Positions 20,028 to 27,980 of a stretch of 64,000 nucleotides of DNA are shown here, piece by piece. Source of the stretch: Allobosea sp. BH3. Lineage in GTDB: Bacteria; Pseudomonadota; Alphaproteobacteria; Rhizobiales; Beijerinckiaceae. Under the pieces are notes generated by a model. That model was given only the letters and a program-made list of their open reading frames with translations. It had not been told where the DNA came from and did not search any database. Within the stretch, counting starts at the first letter, position 1. Every line of letters starts with the position of its first letter. The position numbers and the translations under genes were made by a program. The stretch is taken from positions 310,001 to 374,000 of the forward strand of contig NZ_JAIMCA010000005.1 in the NCBI RefSeq assembly GCF_025499465.1, given 5' to 3'.

Positions 20028-21319
20028 CGGATACGACGATCGCCGCGGTGCGCGGCAGGCGGGTCTGGGATTCGCGCGGGCGACCGACCGTCGAGGCGGA
20101 TGTGATCCTGAAGGGCGGCCGCAGCGGGCGGGCCATCGCGCCGGCCGGCGCATCGACCGGCACGGGCGAGGCCGTCGACAAGCGCGACGGCGGCACAGCC
20201 TTCGGCGGCCTGGACGTCACGGCGGCTGTCGCAGCGGTCAATGGTGAGATCGCCGCGGCCCTGGCCGGCCGTGATGCGCGCGACCAGGCCGGGATCGACG
20301 CCGTCCTTATCGCGCTCGACGGCACGGAGAACTTTGCCCGCCTTGGCGGCAATGCCGTGGTTGCGACCTCGATGGCTGTGCTGCATGCGGCGGCTGCCGC
20401 GAGCGGCCAGCCGCTCTGGCGATATCTGTCTCAGGGGCGGAAGGTTCGCATTCCGCTGCCCGAAATCCAGATCTTCGGCGGCGGCGCACATGCGGCGCGG
20501 CGCGTCGACGTGCAGGATTTCATGGTGATGTGCCCGGCGGCCACGTCGTTCGCGCAGGCGCTGGATTGGACGGCGGAAGTGTATCGCGCCGCAGGCACGC
20601 TGATGAAGCAGGCCGGCAAGCTGCAGGGCGTCGCCGATGAGGGTGGCTTCTGGCCGGCCTTCGCCTCCAATGAGGAGGCGCTGGATACGTTGGTGCGCGC
20701 GATCGAGAATGCCGGCTTCAAACCGGGCGCCGAGGTCGCGATCTCGCTCGACATCGCGGCGTCCGAATTCGGTCGCGACGGCGTCTACAAGCTGGCGCTG
20801 GAGCAGCGCGAGCTTGACTCCGCCGGCATGATCGCGCTGCTCGGCCGCTGGCTCGATGCCTACCCGATCGTCTCCATCGAGGACCCGCTGGCCGAGGACG
20901 ACCGGCAAGGCTTCCAGGACTTCACTGCCGCCTATGGAAGCCGCTGCCAGGTCATCGGGGACGATTATCTCGTCACCAACGCCGGTCGGGTCGAGGCGGC
21001 GGCGAGGGAGAAGGCGCTCAACGCCGTGCTGATCAAGCCGAACCAGTCCGGCACCGTGAGCGGGACGCGCGCCGCGCTCGAAGCCGGCAAGGCGGCGGGC
21101 TTCGGCACCATCGTCTCGGCGCGCTCGGGCGAGACGGAGGATGTCACCATCGCTCACCTCGCGGTGGGCTGGGATTCGGGGCAGTTCAAGGTCGGCTCCT
21201 TCACCCGCTCCGAGCGCATGGCGAAATGGAACGAGGTCCTGCGCATCGAGGAGGAGCTCGCGGACGAAGCCGGTTTCGCCGGCTGGGCCGCCCTGCCCGC
21301 CGGAGCCAGGCGTTGGTGA
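20024..21319 (+). CDS. Enolase superfamily paralog with altered active site
   Basis: The 431-residue product is clearly enolase-like: SRGRPTVEADV, GASTGTGEA, ADEGGFWPAF (Glu206), metal ligands Asp243 (SLDIA), Glu286 (IEDPL) and Asp313 (GDDYLVTN), and catalytic lysines Lys338 (LIKPN) and Lys389 (QFKVGS). Two key places differ from housekeeping enolase: the His of the SHRSGETED motif is Ala366 here (SARSGETED), and the active-site Glu of QEFM is Asp165 (QDFM). These changes suggest a substrate other than 2-phosphoglycerate. It is coupled to an upstream kinase and followed 7 bp later by a lacI-type gene. It is unlikely to be the glycolytic enolase. Confidence 0.88.
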   Translation: MTDTTIAAVRGRRVWDSRGRPTVEADVILKGGRSGRAIAPAGASTGTGEAVDKRDGGTAFGGLDVTAAVAAVNGEIAAALAGRDARDQAGIDAVLIALDGTENFARLGGNAVVATSMAVLHAAAAASGQPLWRYLSQGRKVRIPLPEIQIFGGGAHAARRVDVQDFMVMCPAATSFAQALDWTAEVYRAAGTLMKQAGKLQGVADEGGFWPAFASNEEALDTLVRAIENAGFKPGAEVAISLDIAASEFGRDGVYKLALEQRELDSAGMIALLGRWLDAYPIVSIEDPLAEDDRQGFQDFTAAYGSRCQVIGDDYLVTNAGRVEAAAREKALNAVLIKPNQSGTVSGTRAALEAGKAAGFGTIVSARSGETEDVTIAHLAVGWDSGQFKVGSFTRSERMAKWNEVLRIEEELADEAGFAGWAALPAGARRW

Positions 21320-21326
21320 GCGCTCC

Positions 21327-22346
21327 ATGACGTCGTCACGCGGCCCCGGCATGGTCACGGCGAAGCAGGTCGCCGAGAGCCTGGGCGTCGCGGTCTCGAC
21401 AGTCGGCCGCGCCCTTGCAGACGATCCGCGTATCAGCGCCCGGACCAAGGAGCTGGTGCGCGAGGCGGCCGCCCGGCTCGGCTATGTCGAGAACCTGCCG
21501 GCGCGGATGATGCGGGGCGGGGCGAGCCGGCTGATCGGCCTAATGCTGCCGGACATCCGTAACAGCTTCTACGCAACGATAGCCGATGCGATGTCGCGCT
21601 GTTGCGACGAGGCCGGCTATCAGCTCGCCTTCTCGATCGCCGACGATCCCGCAGTCGAGGCGCGCCATGTGCGCGAGCTGGCGAGCGCCCGCGTCGCCGG
21701 CATCGTGATCGTGCCCACGCCGGAGCCGCTGCCGGAGACGCGTGCGATCCTGTCGCGTTTTCCGCATGTGCAGCTGCTGCGGCGGGTCGAGGGGCTCGCG
21801 CCGATCTGGTTCGGCATCGACGACAGGGAATGCCTGCGCGCCGGAACCTCCGCCCTGATTGCGCGCGGCCACAAGCGCATCGCCTATATCGGCGGTGTCG
21901 CGCGCTATTCGACAGGCGTCACCCGGCTGGCTGGTTTTCGGCAGGCCTATGCCGAGGCGGGGCTCGATCCGGCGCTGGCCACGGTGTGCCTCGGGCCTCC
22001 GGCCGATACGCGCTTCGGCGCCGAAGCGACAACAGCCTTGTTGGAGGCGGATGAGCCGCCGAGCGCGATCGTGACCGGCGCCGTGCAGCTCACGGGCGCC
22101 GTCCTCGGGGCGCTCGCGGCGTCGAGGCACCCGCACGCCAGGAAGATGGCCGTCGCCTCCTTCGGCGACGAGCCCGCCTTCGGCTGGTGGCCGGGCAGGC
22201 TCGTCGCGATGGCGATGCCGATCGAGGAACTCGCGCAGAGCTGCGGCAGCTGGCTGATCGAGCGCCTGAGCAGCGGCAGGCCGCTGGAGGCGCATGAATA
22301 TCTCGCCCCGACGAAGCTGAGCTTCCGTGTCAGCGGGCGAGGTTAG
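21327..22346 (+). CDS. LacI-family transcriptional regulator
   Basis: A 339-residue regulator with an N-terminal helix-turn-helix (VTAKQVAESLGVAVSTVGRALADD) and hinge (ARMMRGGASRLIGLMLPDI), followed by a periplasmic-binding-protein-like sensor domain. The ATG at 21327 lies 7 bp after the enolase-like stop. An inner ATG (MVTAKQ) is another possible start. As the last gene of the operon it probably controls the promoter at 18923 through the inverted repeat there. The effector is unknown and may be the kinase or enolase-like substrate. Confidence 0.92.
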   Translation: MTSSRGPGMVTAKQVAESLGVAVSTVGRALADDPRISARTKELVREAAARLGYVENLPARMMRGGASRLIGLMLPDIRNSFYATIADAMSRCCDEAGYQLAFSIADDPAVEARHVRELASARVAGIVIVPTPEPLPETRAILSRFPHVQLLRRVEGLAPIWFGIDDRECLRAGTSALIARGHKRIAYIGGVARYSTGVTRLAGFRQAYAEAGLDPALATVCLGPPADTRFGAEATTALLEADEPPSAIVTGAVQLTGAVLGALAASRHPHARKMAVASFGDEPAFGWWPGRLVAMAMPIEELAQSCGSWLIERLSSGRPLEAHEYLAPTKLSFRVSGRG

Positions 22347-22370
22347 GGCGGCGCGCTCCTGCGACGCCGA

Positions 22371-23354
22371 TCAGTAGCCTCGCGTCAGATCGACTTGGTT
22401 CGGCAGGGCCCGTCCGGCGCGATAGGCCGCGAGGTTGTCCAGGAAGATGTCGAGGCTGCGCGGCATGTAGGTCAGCGGATCGCCCGCCGACATGTGCGGG
22501 GTCAGCGTCAGGTTGCGGGTCCGCCAGAGGCGGTGGCCGGGCGGGATCGGCTCGGGGATCATGACGTCGAGCACAGCGCCGGCGAGCTTGCCGGCATCGA
22601 GGGCATCGAGCAGCGCCTCCTGCTCGACCAGCTCGCCACGGCCGATATTGACAACTCCGGCATGGGCCGGCAGCAGGCCGATGCGGTGCCGGTTCAAAAT
22701 CTCGCGGCTGCGCGGCGTCAGCGGCGCGACGAGCACCAGGAACTCGGTCTGCGGCAGGACGCTGTCGATATCGTCGGTGGCGACAACGGCGTCGCAATGC
22801 GGATGCGGCTCGGCGCTCGTGCGCACGCCGGTGACGTGCATGCCGAAGGCCTTGAGCCATTGCGCGATCGCGCCGCCGATCGCGCCGATCCCGACGATCG
22901 TCGCCCGCCGGCCGGCGACGGATGATGCGAGCTTGCGATCCCAGACCCCCTCGCGCTGCCGATCTCCGAAGAAGGGGAGATGGTTGGCCAGCATCAGCAC
23001 GGCCATCAGCGCGTATTCGGCCGCCTTCACCCCATGGGCGCCGCTGTTGTTGAGAAGCTTCACGCCCGTGGGGACGTAATTGCCCTTCGCCAGCGAATCG
23101 ACGCCGGCATGGGTCACGAAGATCAGCTCCAGCGCGGGCGCAGGAACGGCCGGCAGCAGGTTCATGACGACGCGCCCGGCGCTGATCATGGCCTTCGCAT
23201 CCGCGATCCCCGCCGCGAATTCCGCATCGTTGCTGCCCAGGCTCACCTCCAGCTCCCGCGCCCAGTCGCCGGCACGCGCCACCGCGTCCCGCCATTGCTC
23301 GAGACTGATCTTCGGGTTGGCGTCGTCGGGATGGTTCTGGATGTGGATACGCAT
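22371..23354 (-). CDS. D-isomer specific 2-hydroxyacid dehydrogenase (glyoxylate/hydroxypyruvate reductase type)
   Basis: The 327-residue product has the NAD-binding GIGAIGGAIAQWLKAFGM, the catalytic Arg in VNIGRGELVEQEALLDAL, the acid in IPEPIPPGHRLW, and the His in TPHMS. Length and layout match GhrA-type reductases. The substrate is a 2-keto or 2-hydroxy acid, not further defined. It is convergent with the lacI gene 24 bp away, and its promoter region faces the tetR gene. It might serve the kinase/enolase-like pathway, but no direct evidence links them. Confidence 0.9.
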   Translation of the reverse strand: MRIHIQNHPDDANPKISLEQWRDAVARAGDWARELEVSLGSNDAEFAAGIADAKAMISAGRVVMNLLPAVPAPALELIFVTHAGVDSLAKGNYVPTGVKLLNNSGAHGVKAAEYALMAVLMLANHLPFFGDRQREGVWDRKLASSVAGRRATIVGIGAIGGAIAQWLKAFGMHVTGVRTSAEPHPHCDAVVATDDIDSVLPQTEFLVLVAPLTPRSREILNRHRIGLLPAHAGVVNIGRGELVEQEALLDALDAGKLAGAVLDVMIPEPIPPGHRLWRTRNLTLTPHMSAGDPLTYMPRSLDIFLDNLAAYRAGRALPNQVDLTRGY

Positions 23355-23665
23355 GGTCGGCTCCTGGTAGGCGGATAACGCCCGTCCGCCTTTTAGGGGT
23401 GGAAGCGGGCGAGGTCAGCCCGTTTCGGCGAGAGGTGCGAAGGTTGTCGCTGCCTCCAGCAACCCGCGCGCCAGCCGCGGCTGCATGGCAGAATCGTCTC
23501 TTTCGTTATCAAAAGAGCCGTCAATCCGCGCGCGTCGATCCGAGCCAGCCTTTGCCGCGCCTAAAAGGCGAGCTTTGCCGGGGAAGCCTTGCGATAAAAA
23601 CAGCCTTGCTTGTTTGCAAGAGCCGCGCGAACCTCGCCCGGAACAGGGGCGGCCCGAACGCATCG
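23355..23665. other. Divergent intergenic region between the dehydrogenase and tetR genes
   Basis: No gene is supported in these 311 bases. The notable content is the palindromic element at 23596-23620, given separately. An open frame runs through in phase with tetR, but it lacks a good start and reads as Arg/Ala-rich chance coding. Confidence 0.6.
23596..23620. promoter_or_regulatory. Putative TetR operator, copy 1
   Basis: A 25-bp element is shared with 27001-27025 at 20 of 25 positions. Its core is AAACAG-CCTTGC-TTGTTT (23598-23615), nearly palindromic. It lies 45 bases before the tetR start, fitting autorepression. Confidence 0.6.
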
Positions 23666-24313
23666 ATGAACAAGCGGCGATCACAGAAGGAGCGCAGCGC
23701 CGAAACCTCGGCGAAGCTGATGAGTTCCACGATCGACCTGCTGCATGATCAGGGCATCACCCGCACCACCACCTCGGACATCGCCCGGCATGCCGGCGTC
23801 TCGCGCGGGGCACTGACGCATCACTTTGCCAGCCGCGAGGCCGTCATCGGTGCCTCCGTCGCCGAGATGCTGAGCAAGACGGCGCGCGACCTGCACCGCT
23901 TCGCCGAGGACTTCATGGCGCGCGGCGGCTCCAGCGACGAGATCGTCGATTACATCTGGCAGATGATGGACGACCGTCTGTTCTATGTGACGATGGAGTT
24001 CCTGCCGGAGGCCCGCCACAACGACGACTTCCGTGCCGATCTGATCCCCACCGTCCGCGAGTTCCATGCCGGGCTCGATGCGATCTGGACGGCGCTCGCC
24101 GCCCGCGCCGGCGCCGAGCCGAACCACACCCGCACGGTGATGAACGCCACCATGTGCCTCGTACGCGGCATGATCAGCCAGACCGTGCTGCGCCCGGACG
24201 ACCCGGTCTATTACGCGAGCCTGCTGCAGTTCTGGAAGGGGCAGGTCCGCCAGCATTTCCCGATCGAGCCTGCTGAACCGGCCTCGGCCGGTAGTGCCGC
24301 CCGAATCCGATGA
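23666..24313 (+). CDS. TetR-family transcriptional regulator
   Basis: A 215-residue regulator. The N-terminal helix-turn-helix reads TTTSDIARHAGVSRGALTHHFASREAV, typical of TetR; the C-terminal all-helical half should bind a ligand. The ATG at 23666 (MNKRRSQKE) is chosen because basic residues usually precede the first helix. The amidohydrolase gene follows 28 bp after the stop, so the two are probably one transcript. Two copies of a palindromic element, before this gene and before the ABC transporter genes, are candidate operators. Confidence 0.92.
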   Translation: MNKRRSQKERSAETSAKLMSSTIDLLHDQGITRTTTSDIARHAGVSRGALTHHFASREAVIGASVAEMLSKTARDLHRFAEDFMARGGSSDEIVDYIWQMMDDRLFYVTMEFLPEARHNDDFRADLIPTVREFHAGLDAIWTALAARAGAEPNHTRTVMNATMCLVRGMISQTVLRPDDPVYYASLLQFWKGQVRQHFPIEPAEPASAGSAARIR

Positions 24314-24341
24314 TATCGAGCCCGCCCGAAGGATCAGAACA

Positions 24342-25577
24342 GTGACCTCAACCCTCTTCACCAATGCCCGCATCGTCGACGGCACGGCGCCGGAACCCGG
24401 CGCCCCCACCAGCGTCCTCGTCGAGGGCGGTACGATCCGCGAGGTCGGCAAGACGGTCACCGCGGCCAAGGCGAAGGTGGTCGACCTCAAGGGCAAGACC
24501 CTGATGCCGGGGCTGATCGACGCCCATGTCCATGTCGTCGCCGGCGTCGCCGATCTCGGCCTCAACTCCCGCCTGCCCGACTCGCTCGTCACCGCCCGCT
24601 CCTTCGTGATCATGCGCGAGATGCTGCTGCGTGGCTTCACCACGGTGCGCGATGTCGGCGGCGCCGATTTTGGGTTGAAGCAGGCGACGGAGGAGGGGCA
24701 TTTCCCGACGCCGCGCCTCGTCATCTCCGGTAAGGCGCTGAGCCAGACCGGCGGCCATGCCGACTTCCGCGGCCGCTACGACGACCGTCCCTCGGTCATC
24801 GAGCGCCACAGGCTCGGTGCGCTCGGGCGCATCTGCGACGGCGTCGAAGCTGTCCGCCGCGCAGCCCGCGAGGAGATCAAGGGTGGTGCCGAGTTCATCA
24901 AGATCATGGCCAATGGCGGCTGCGCCTCGCCGACCGATCCGATCCATTTCTACGGCTTCTCGGTGAGCGAGCTCGAGGCCATCGTCGAGGAGGCGAAGAT
25001 GGCCGGCACCTATGTCTCGGCCCATGTCTATACCGACGACGCCATCCGCCGCTGCGTCGAGGCCGGTGTGCATTCGCTCGAGCACTGCAACCTGATCCAG
25101 CCCGAGACCGCCAAGCTCGCCGCCGCCAAGGGCGCGGTCGCTGTGCCGACGCTGGTGACCTACGACAAGTTGGTCTCGGACGGGCCGAAGCTGGGCTTCC
25201 CGCCGGATTCGGTGGCCAAGGTCGATGTCGTCCGCTCGGCTGGCATGGAGTCGCTCGCGATCATGAAGAAGGCGGGCCTCGCCATGGCCTATGGCAGCGA
25301 CCTGCTCGGCGAGATGCACCGCTACCAGTCCGAGGAATTCGTCATCCGCGGCCGCGCTCTGCCGGCGCAGGAGGTCATCGCCTCGGCGACCTTCATCGCT
25401 GCGAAGCTCCTGAAGCTGGAAGGCAAGATCGGCACGGTTGCTGCCGGTGCCCATGCCGACCTGATCGTCGTCGATGGCGATCCGCTGAAGGACCTGTCGC
25501 TGCTCACCCGTCAGGGCAAGCACATGCCGCTGATCATGAAAGGCGGCGCCTTCGTCAAGCGGAGCAGCCTGAACTGA
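24342..25577 (+). CDS. Metal-dependent amidohydrolase (imidazolonepropionase/prolidase-like)
   Basis: A 411-residue amidohydrolase. It has the metal motif DAHVH after LMPGLI, the Lys candidate in FIKIMANGG, the His residues in SAHVY and HSLEHC, and the late Asp in YGSDLLGE. The C-terminal HADLIVVDGDPL is typical of imidazolonepropionase-like and Xaa-Pro-type hydrolases. It is clearly a paralog of the next gene. It may hydrolyse an amide or peptide-like compound taken up by the ABC transporter downstream. The GTG at 24342 is preferred over an earlier frame start because AAGGA stands ahead of it. Confidence 0.9.
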   Translation: MTSTLFTNARIVDGTAPEPGAPTSVLVEGGTIREVGKTVTAAKAKVVDLKGKTLMPGLIDAHVHVVAGVADLGLNSRLPDSLVTARSFVIMREMLLRGFTTVRDVGGADFGLKQATEEGHFPTPRLVISGKALSQTGGHADFRGRYDDRPSVIERHRLGALGRICDGVEAVRRAAREEIKGGAEFIKIMANGGCASPTDPIHFYGFSVSELEAIVEEAKMAGTYVSAHVYTDDAIRRCVEAGVHSLEHCNLIQPETAKLAAAKGAVAVPTLVTYDKLVSDGPKLGFPPDSVAKVDVVRSAGMESLAIMKKAGLAMAYGSDLLGEMHRYQSEEFVIRGRALPAQEVIASATFIAAKLLKLEGKIGTVAAGAHADLIVVDGDPLKDLSLLTRQGKHMPLIMKGGAFVKRSSLN

Positions 25578-25710
25578 AGAGCCCATCGGGCCGCGGCGGC
25601 TCCTCCGTCGCGGCTCGCAATGCACACTCGACAGGCAGGGTCAGTCCTGCTCATATATCAGTCAATCGGAGCTGGCGTCGCTTCCGCGCCGGCTTGCTCG
25701 GAGAGGGCTC

Positions 25711-26946
25711 ATGACGGCGTTCCACTTCAAGAATTTCGCCCTGCTCGAACCCGCCTACGGCGAGCTGCGCCAGGGCTACGAGCTTCTGGTCGAGGGCGAC
25801 ACGATCCGCGAGCTCTCTGACAAGCCGCTGAAGTCGGCGAAGGCCGATGTGATCGACTGCGGCGGGCGCACGCTGATGCCGGGGCTGATCGACAGCCACG
25901 TCCATGTCTTCCTCTCTGAAGTCTATATCCGCACCATGGAGAGCATGCCGCTGACGCTGATGACGGCGCGCGCCGTCCGGCTGATGAAGGGCATGCTCGA
26001 CCGCGGCTTCACCAGCGTGCGCGACACCGGCGGCGCCGACTGGGGCATCAAGGAAGCGGTCGAGAAGGGCGATGTCGCAGGCCCGCGCCTGTTCATCGCC
26101 GGCGCCGCCATCGGCCCGACCGGCGGCCACAGCGACCCGCGCCGGCGCACCGACTTCGGCGCGCGCTGCCATTGCTGCAACGCCATGGCCTATACGATGA
26201 ACGTCTCCGACGGCGTCTCGTCCGTGCGCAAATCTGCCCGCGAGCAGATGCGGCTCGGCGCCGACCATATCAAGATCATGATGTCCGGCGGCGTCGCCAG
26301 CCCCTACGATCCGCTCGACTCGATGCAGTTCAGCGTCGACGAGGTGAAGGCTGCCGTCGAGGAGGCGAAGGCCTTCGGCCGCTATGTCTGCGCCCACGCC
26401 TATACGCCGGAGGCGATCACGCGGGCTGCGCAATGCGGCGTGCGCGCGATCGAGCACGGCAACCTGATCGACGAGGCCTCCGCCAAGCTGATGGCGGAGA
26501 ACAACATGTTCCTGACCGCCAACCTCGTCGCCTATTATGCGATGAAGGAGCGGGCGGCCGAGTTCGGCATGACCGGCGACATGCTGGCCAAGAACGACCT
26601 CGTCATCGACGGTGGCCTGCGCTCGCTGGAGATCTGCAAGCGCGCCGGCGTGCCCGTGGCCTATGGCTCGGATCTGCTCGGCCAACTTCAGGTCGATCAG
26701 TCGCGCGAGTTCCTGCTGCGCCGCGAGGTGCTCTCGCCGCTGGAGATCATCCGCTCGGCGACGACGGTCGGTGCCCAGATCCTGCGCATGGAGGGCAAGC
26801 TCGGCACGTTGCAGGCCGGCGCCTTCGCCGACATGATCCTCGTGGATGGAGATCCCCTGAAGGATCTCGGCCTGTTCCAGGACCAGGGCAGGCATCTGGC
26901 GGCGATTGTGAAGGGAGGGGCCTTCTACAAGAACACCCTGCACTGA
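25711..26946 (+). CDS. Metal-dependent amidohydrolase, paralog of the preceding gene
   Basis: A 411-residue protein of the same subfamily and length as its neighbour: LMPGLIDSHVH, HIKIMMSGGVASPYDP, CAHAYT, AIEHGN, VAYGSDLLG and FADMILVDGDPLKDL. An oddity is a CHCC cluster near residue 153, missing in the paralog. A strong GGAGAGGG stands before the ATG. The 133-bp gap to the first amidohydrolase holds a small hairpin-prone stretch (GCAGG/CCTGC) but no clear promoter. Two tandem paralogs before one transporter suggest two related substrates or a hetero-oligomer. Confidence 0.9.
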   Translation: MTAFHFKNFALLEPAYGELRQGYELLVEGDTIRELSDKPLKSAKADVIDCGGRTLMPGLIDSHVHVFLSEVYIRTMESMPLTLMTARAVRLMKGMLDRGFTSVRDTGGADWGIKEAVEKGDVAGPRLFIAGAAIGPTGGHSDPRRRTDFGARCHCCNAMAYTMNVSDGVSSVRKSAREQMRLGADHIKIMMSGGVASPYDPLDSMQFSVDEVKAAVEEAKAFGRYVCAHAYTPEAITRAAQCGVRAIEHGNLIDEASAKLMAENNMFLTANLVAYYAMKERAAEFGMTGDMLAKNDLVIDGGLRSLEICKRAGVPVAYGSDLLGQLQVDQSREFLLRREVLSPLEIIRSATTVGAQILRMEGKLGTLQAGAFADMILVDGDPLKDLGLFQDQGRHLAAIVKGGAFYKNTLH

Positions 26947-27000
26947 AGCCAGGAATGCTCCTGAATTGCAGGCTGCCTCATGGCTGGGCTCGCATGAGAG

Positions 27001-27025
27001 AAAAACAGGCTTCACTGTTTGTAAG
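27001..27025. promoter_or_regulatory. Putative TetR operator, copy 2, before the ABC transporter genes
   Basis: The core AAACAG-GCTTCA-CTGTTT (27003-27020) is a perfect 6+6 inverted repeat and matches copy 1 at 23596-23620 at 20 of 25 positions. It lies 103 bases before the permease start. Confidence 0.62.
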
Positions 27026-27127
27026 TTGCATCGCAGAATTCGAGGCGAACGAGGAAGTGGCCTTGGCCTTCATGTCGAACAGGATGGATCGCGAAACCGG
27101 CTCGAGCCGCCGGGCAGGAGCGGGCGC

Positions 27128-27943
27128 GTGAGCGCCGGCTCGCTGCGGCTTGGGCGCTACGCGCTGAACGGCGCGGCCGGGCTTTCGCTCGGCTTCATCC
27201 TGATGCCGCTGATCTTCGTCACCTGGCTCGCCTTTTTCCGGCAGGAGATTCCCTCCTTCCCGCCGGAGGGTTATTCGCTGCAGTGGTTCGCGGCGGCGGC
27301 GAAGAACAAGCCCTTCATCGACGGCTTCCTGCTCAGCCTGCAGGTCGGCGTCGCGGCGACCCTGATCGGCCTCGCCCTCGGCGTGCCGGCGAGTCTCGCC
27401 CTCGTGCGCCACCGCATCCCGCTCGGCCCGGGCGTCTCCACCCTGCTGCTGCTGCCGCTGGTGATGCCGGGCATCGTGCTCGGCACCGCGACCTATGTCT
27501 TCCAGATCGAGATCGAGATCGCGACGGAAATTCCCGTTCTGGGTTCGCTCCTCGGGCTCGTCGCCGCCCACAGCCTCGTCGTGATCCCCTGGGTCGTGCG
27601 GCTGGTGACGGCGAGCCTCGTCGGCTTCGATCGCTCCATCGAGGAGGCGGCGCAGAACCTCGGCGCCGGCCCGTTCACGACCTTCTGGCGGGTGACGCTG
27701 CCGAGCATTCGCCCCGGCCTCGTCGCGGCGGCGCTGTTCGGCTTCGTGACCTCCTTCGGCAATCTAGAGATGAGCCTCTTCCTCGTCGGGCCCGGCCGTA
27801 CGACGCTGCCGATCGCGATCCTCCAATATCTCGAATGGAAGATCGATCCGACGGTGGCGGCGGCCTCGCTGATCCAGATCGTCCTGATCGGCGTCGCGAT
27901 GATCGTGACCGACCGCTATGTCAAACTGAGCCGGGTGGTCTGA
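27128..27943 (+). CDS. ABC transporter permease (PotC-like)
   Basis: A 271-residue inner-membrane permease of the spermidine/putrescine type with about six hydrophobic segments and the EAA loop EEAAQNLGAGPFTTFWRVTLP that contacts the ATPase. The GTG at 27128 is the only reasonable start: AGGAG stands 8 bases upstream and no Met occurs earlier in this frame after the operator. The ATPase gene follows after an unusual tandem duplication. The substrate cannot be told from the sequence; the PotC-like class carries polyamines, amino acids or opines. Confidence 0.9.
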   Translation: MSAGSLRLGRYALNGAAGLSLGFILMPLIFVTWLAFFRQEIPSFPPEGYSLQWFAAAAKNKPFIDGFLLSLQVGVAATLIGLALGVPASLALVRHRIPLGPGVSTLLLLPLVMPGIVLGTATYVFQIEIEIATEIPVLGSLLGLVAAHSLVVIPWVVRLVTASLVGFDRSIEEAAQNLGAGPFTTFWRVTLPSIRPGLVAAALFGFVTSFGNLEMSLFLVGPGRTTLPIAILQYLEWKIDPTVAAASLIQIVLIGVAMIVTDRYVKLSRVV

Positions 27944-27945
27944 AC

Positions 27946-27979
27946 CGATGGCAAGATCCTAACGATGGCAAGATCCTAA
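27946..27979 (+). repeat. Exact 17-bp tandem duplication carrying two 4-codon ORFs
   Basis: CGATGGCAAGATCCTAA occurs twice without a gap (27946-27962, 27963-27979). Each copy contains ATG GCA AGA TCC TAA, a frame Met-Ala-Arg-Ser-stop, and the second stop lies one base before the ATPase ATG, which itself reads ATG GCA CGT. No normal Shine-Dalgarno sequence precedes the ATPase gene, so these mini-frames may pass ribosomes from the permease gene to it. Confidence 0.75.
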
Positions 27980-27980
27980 G

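Noticed and set aside
20024..21319. Calling the enolase paralog eno
   Set aside because: Ala at the SHRSGETED His, Asp at the QEFM Glu, and an operon with a kinase and LacI regulator do not fit glycolytic enolase.
27946..27979. The 17-bp tandem units as the start of a CRISPR array
   Set aside because: There are only two copies, without spacers, directly before a start codon.
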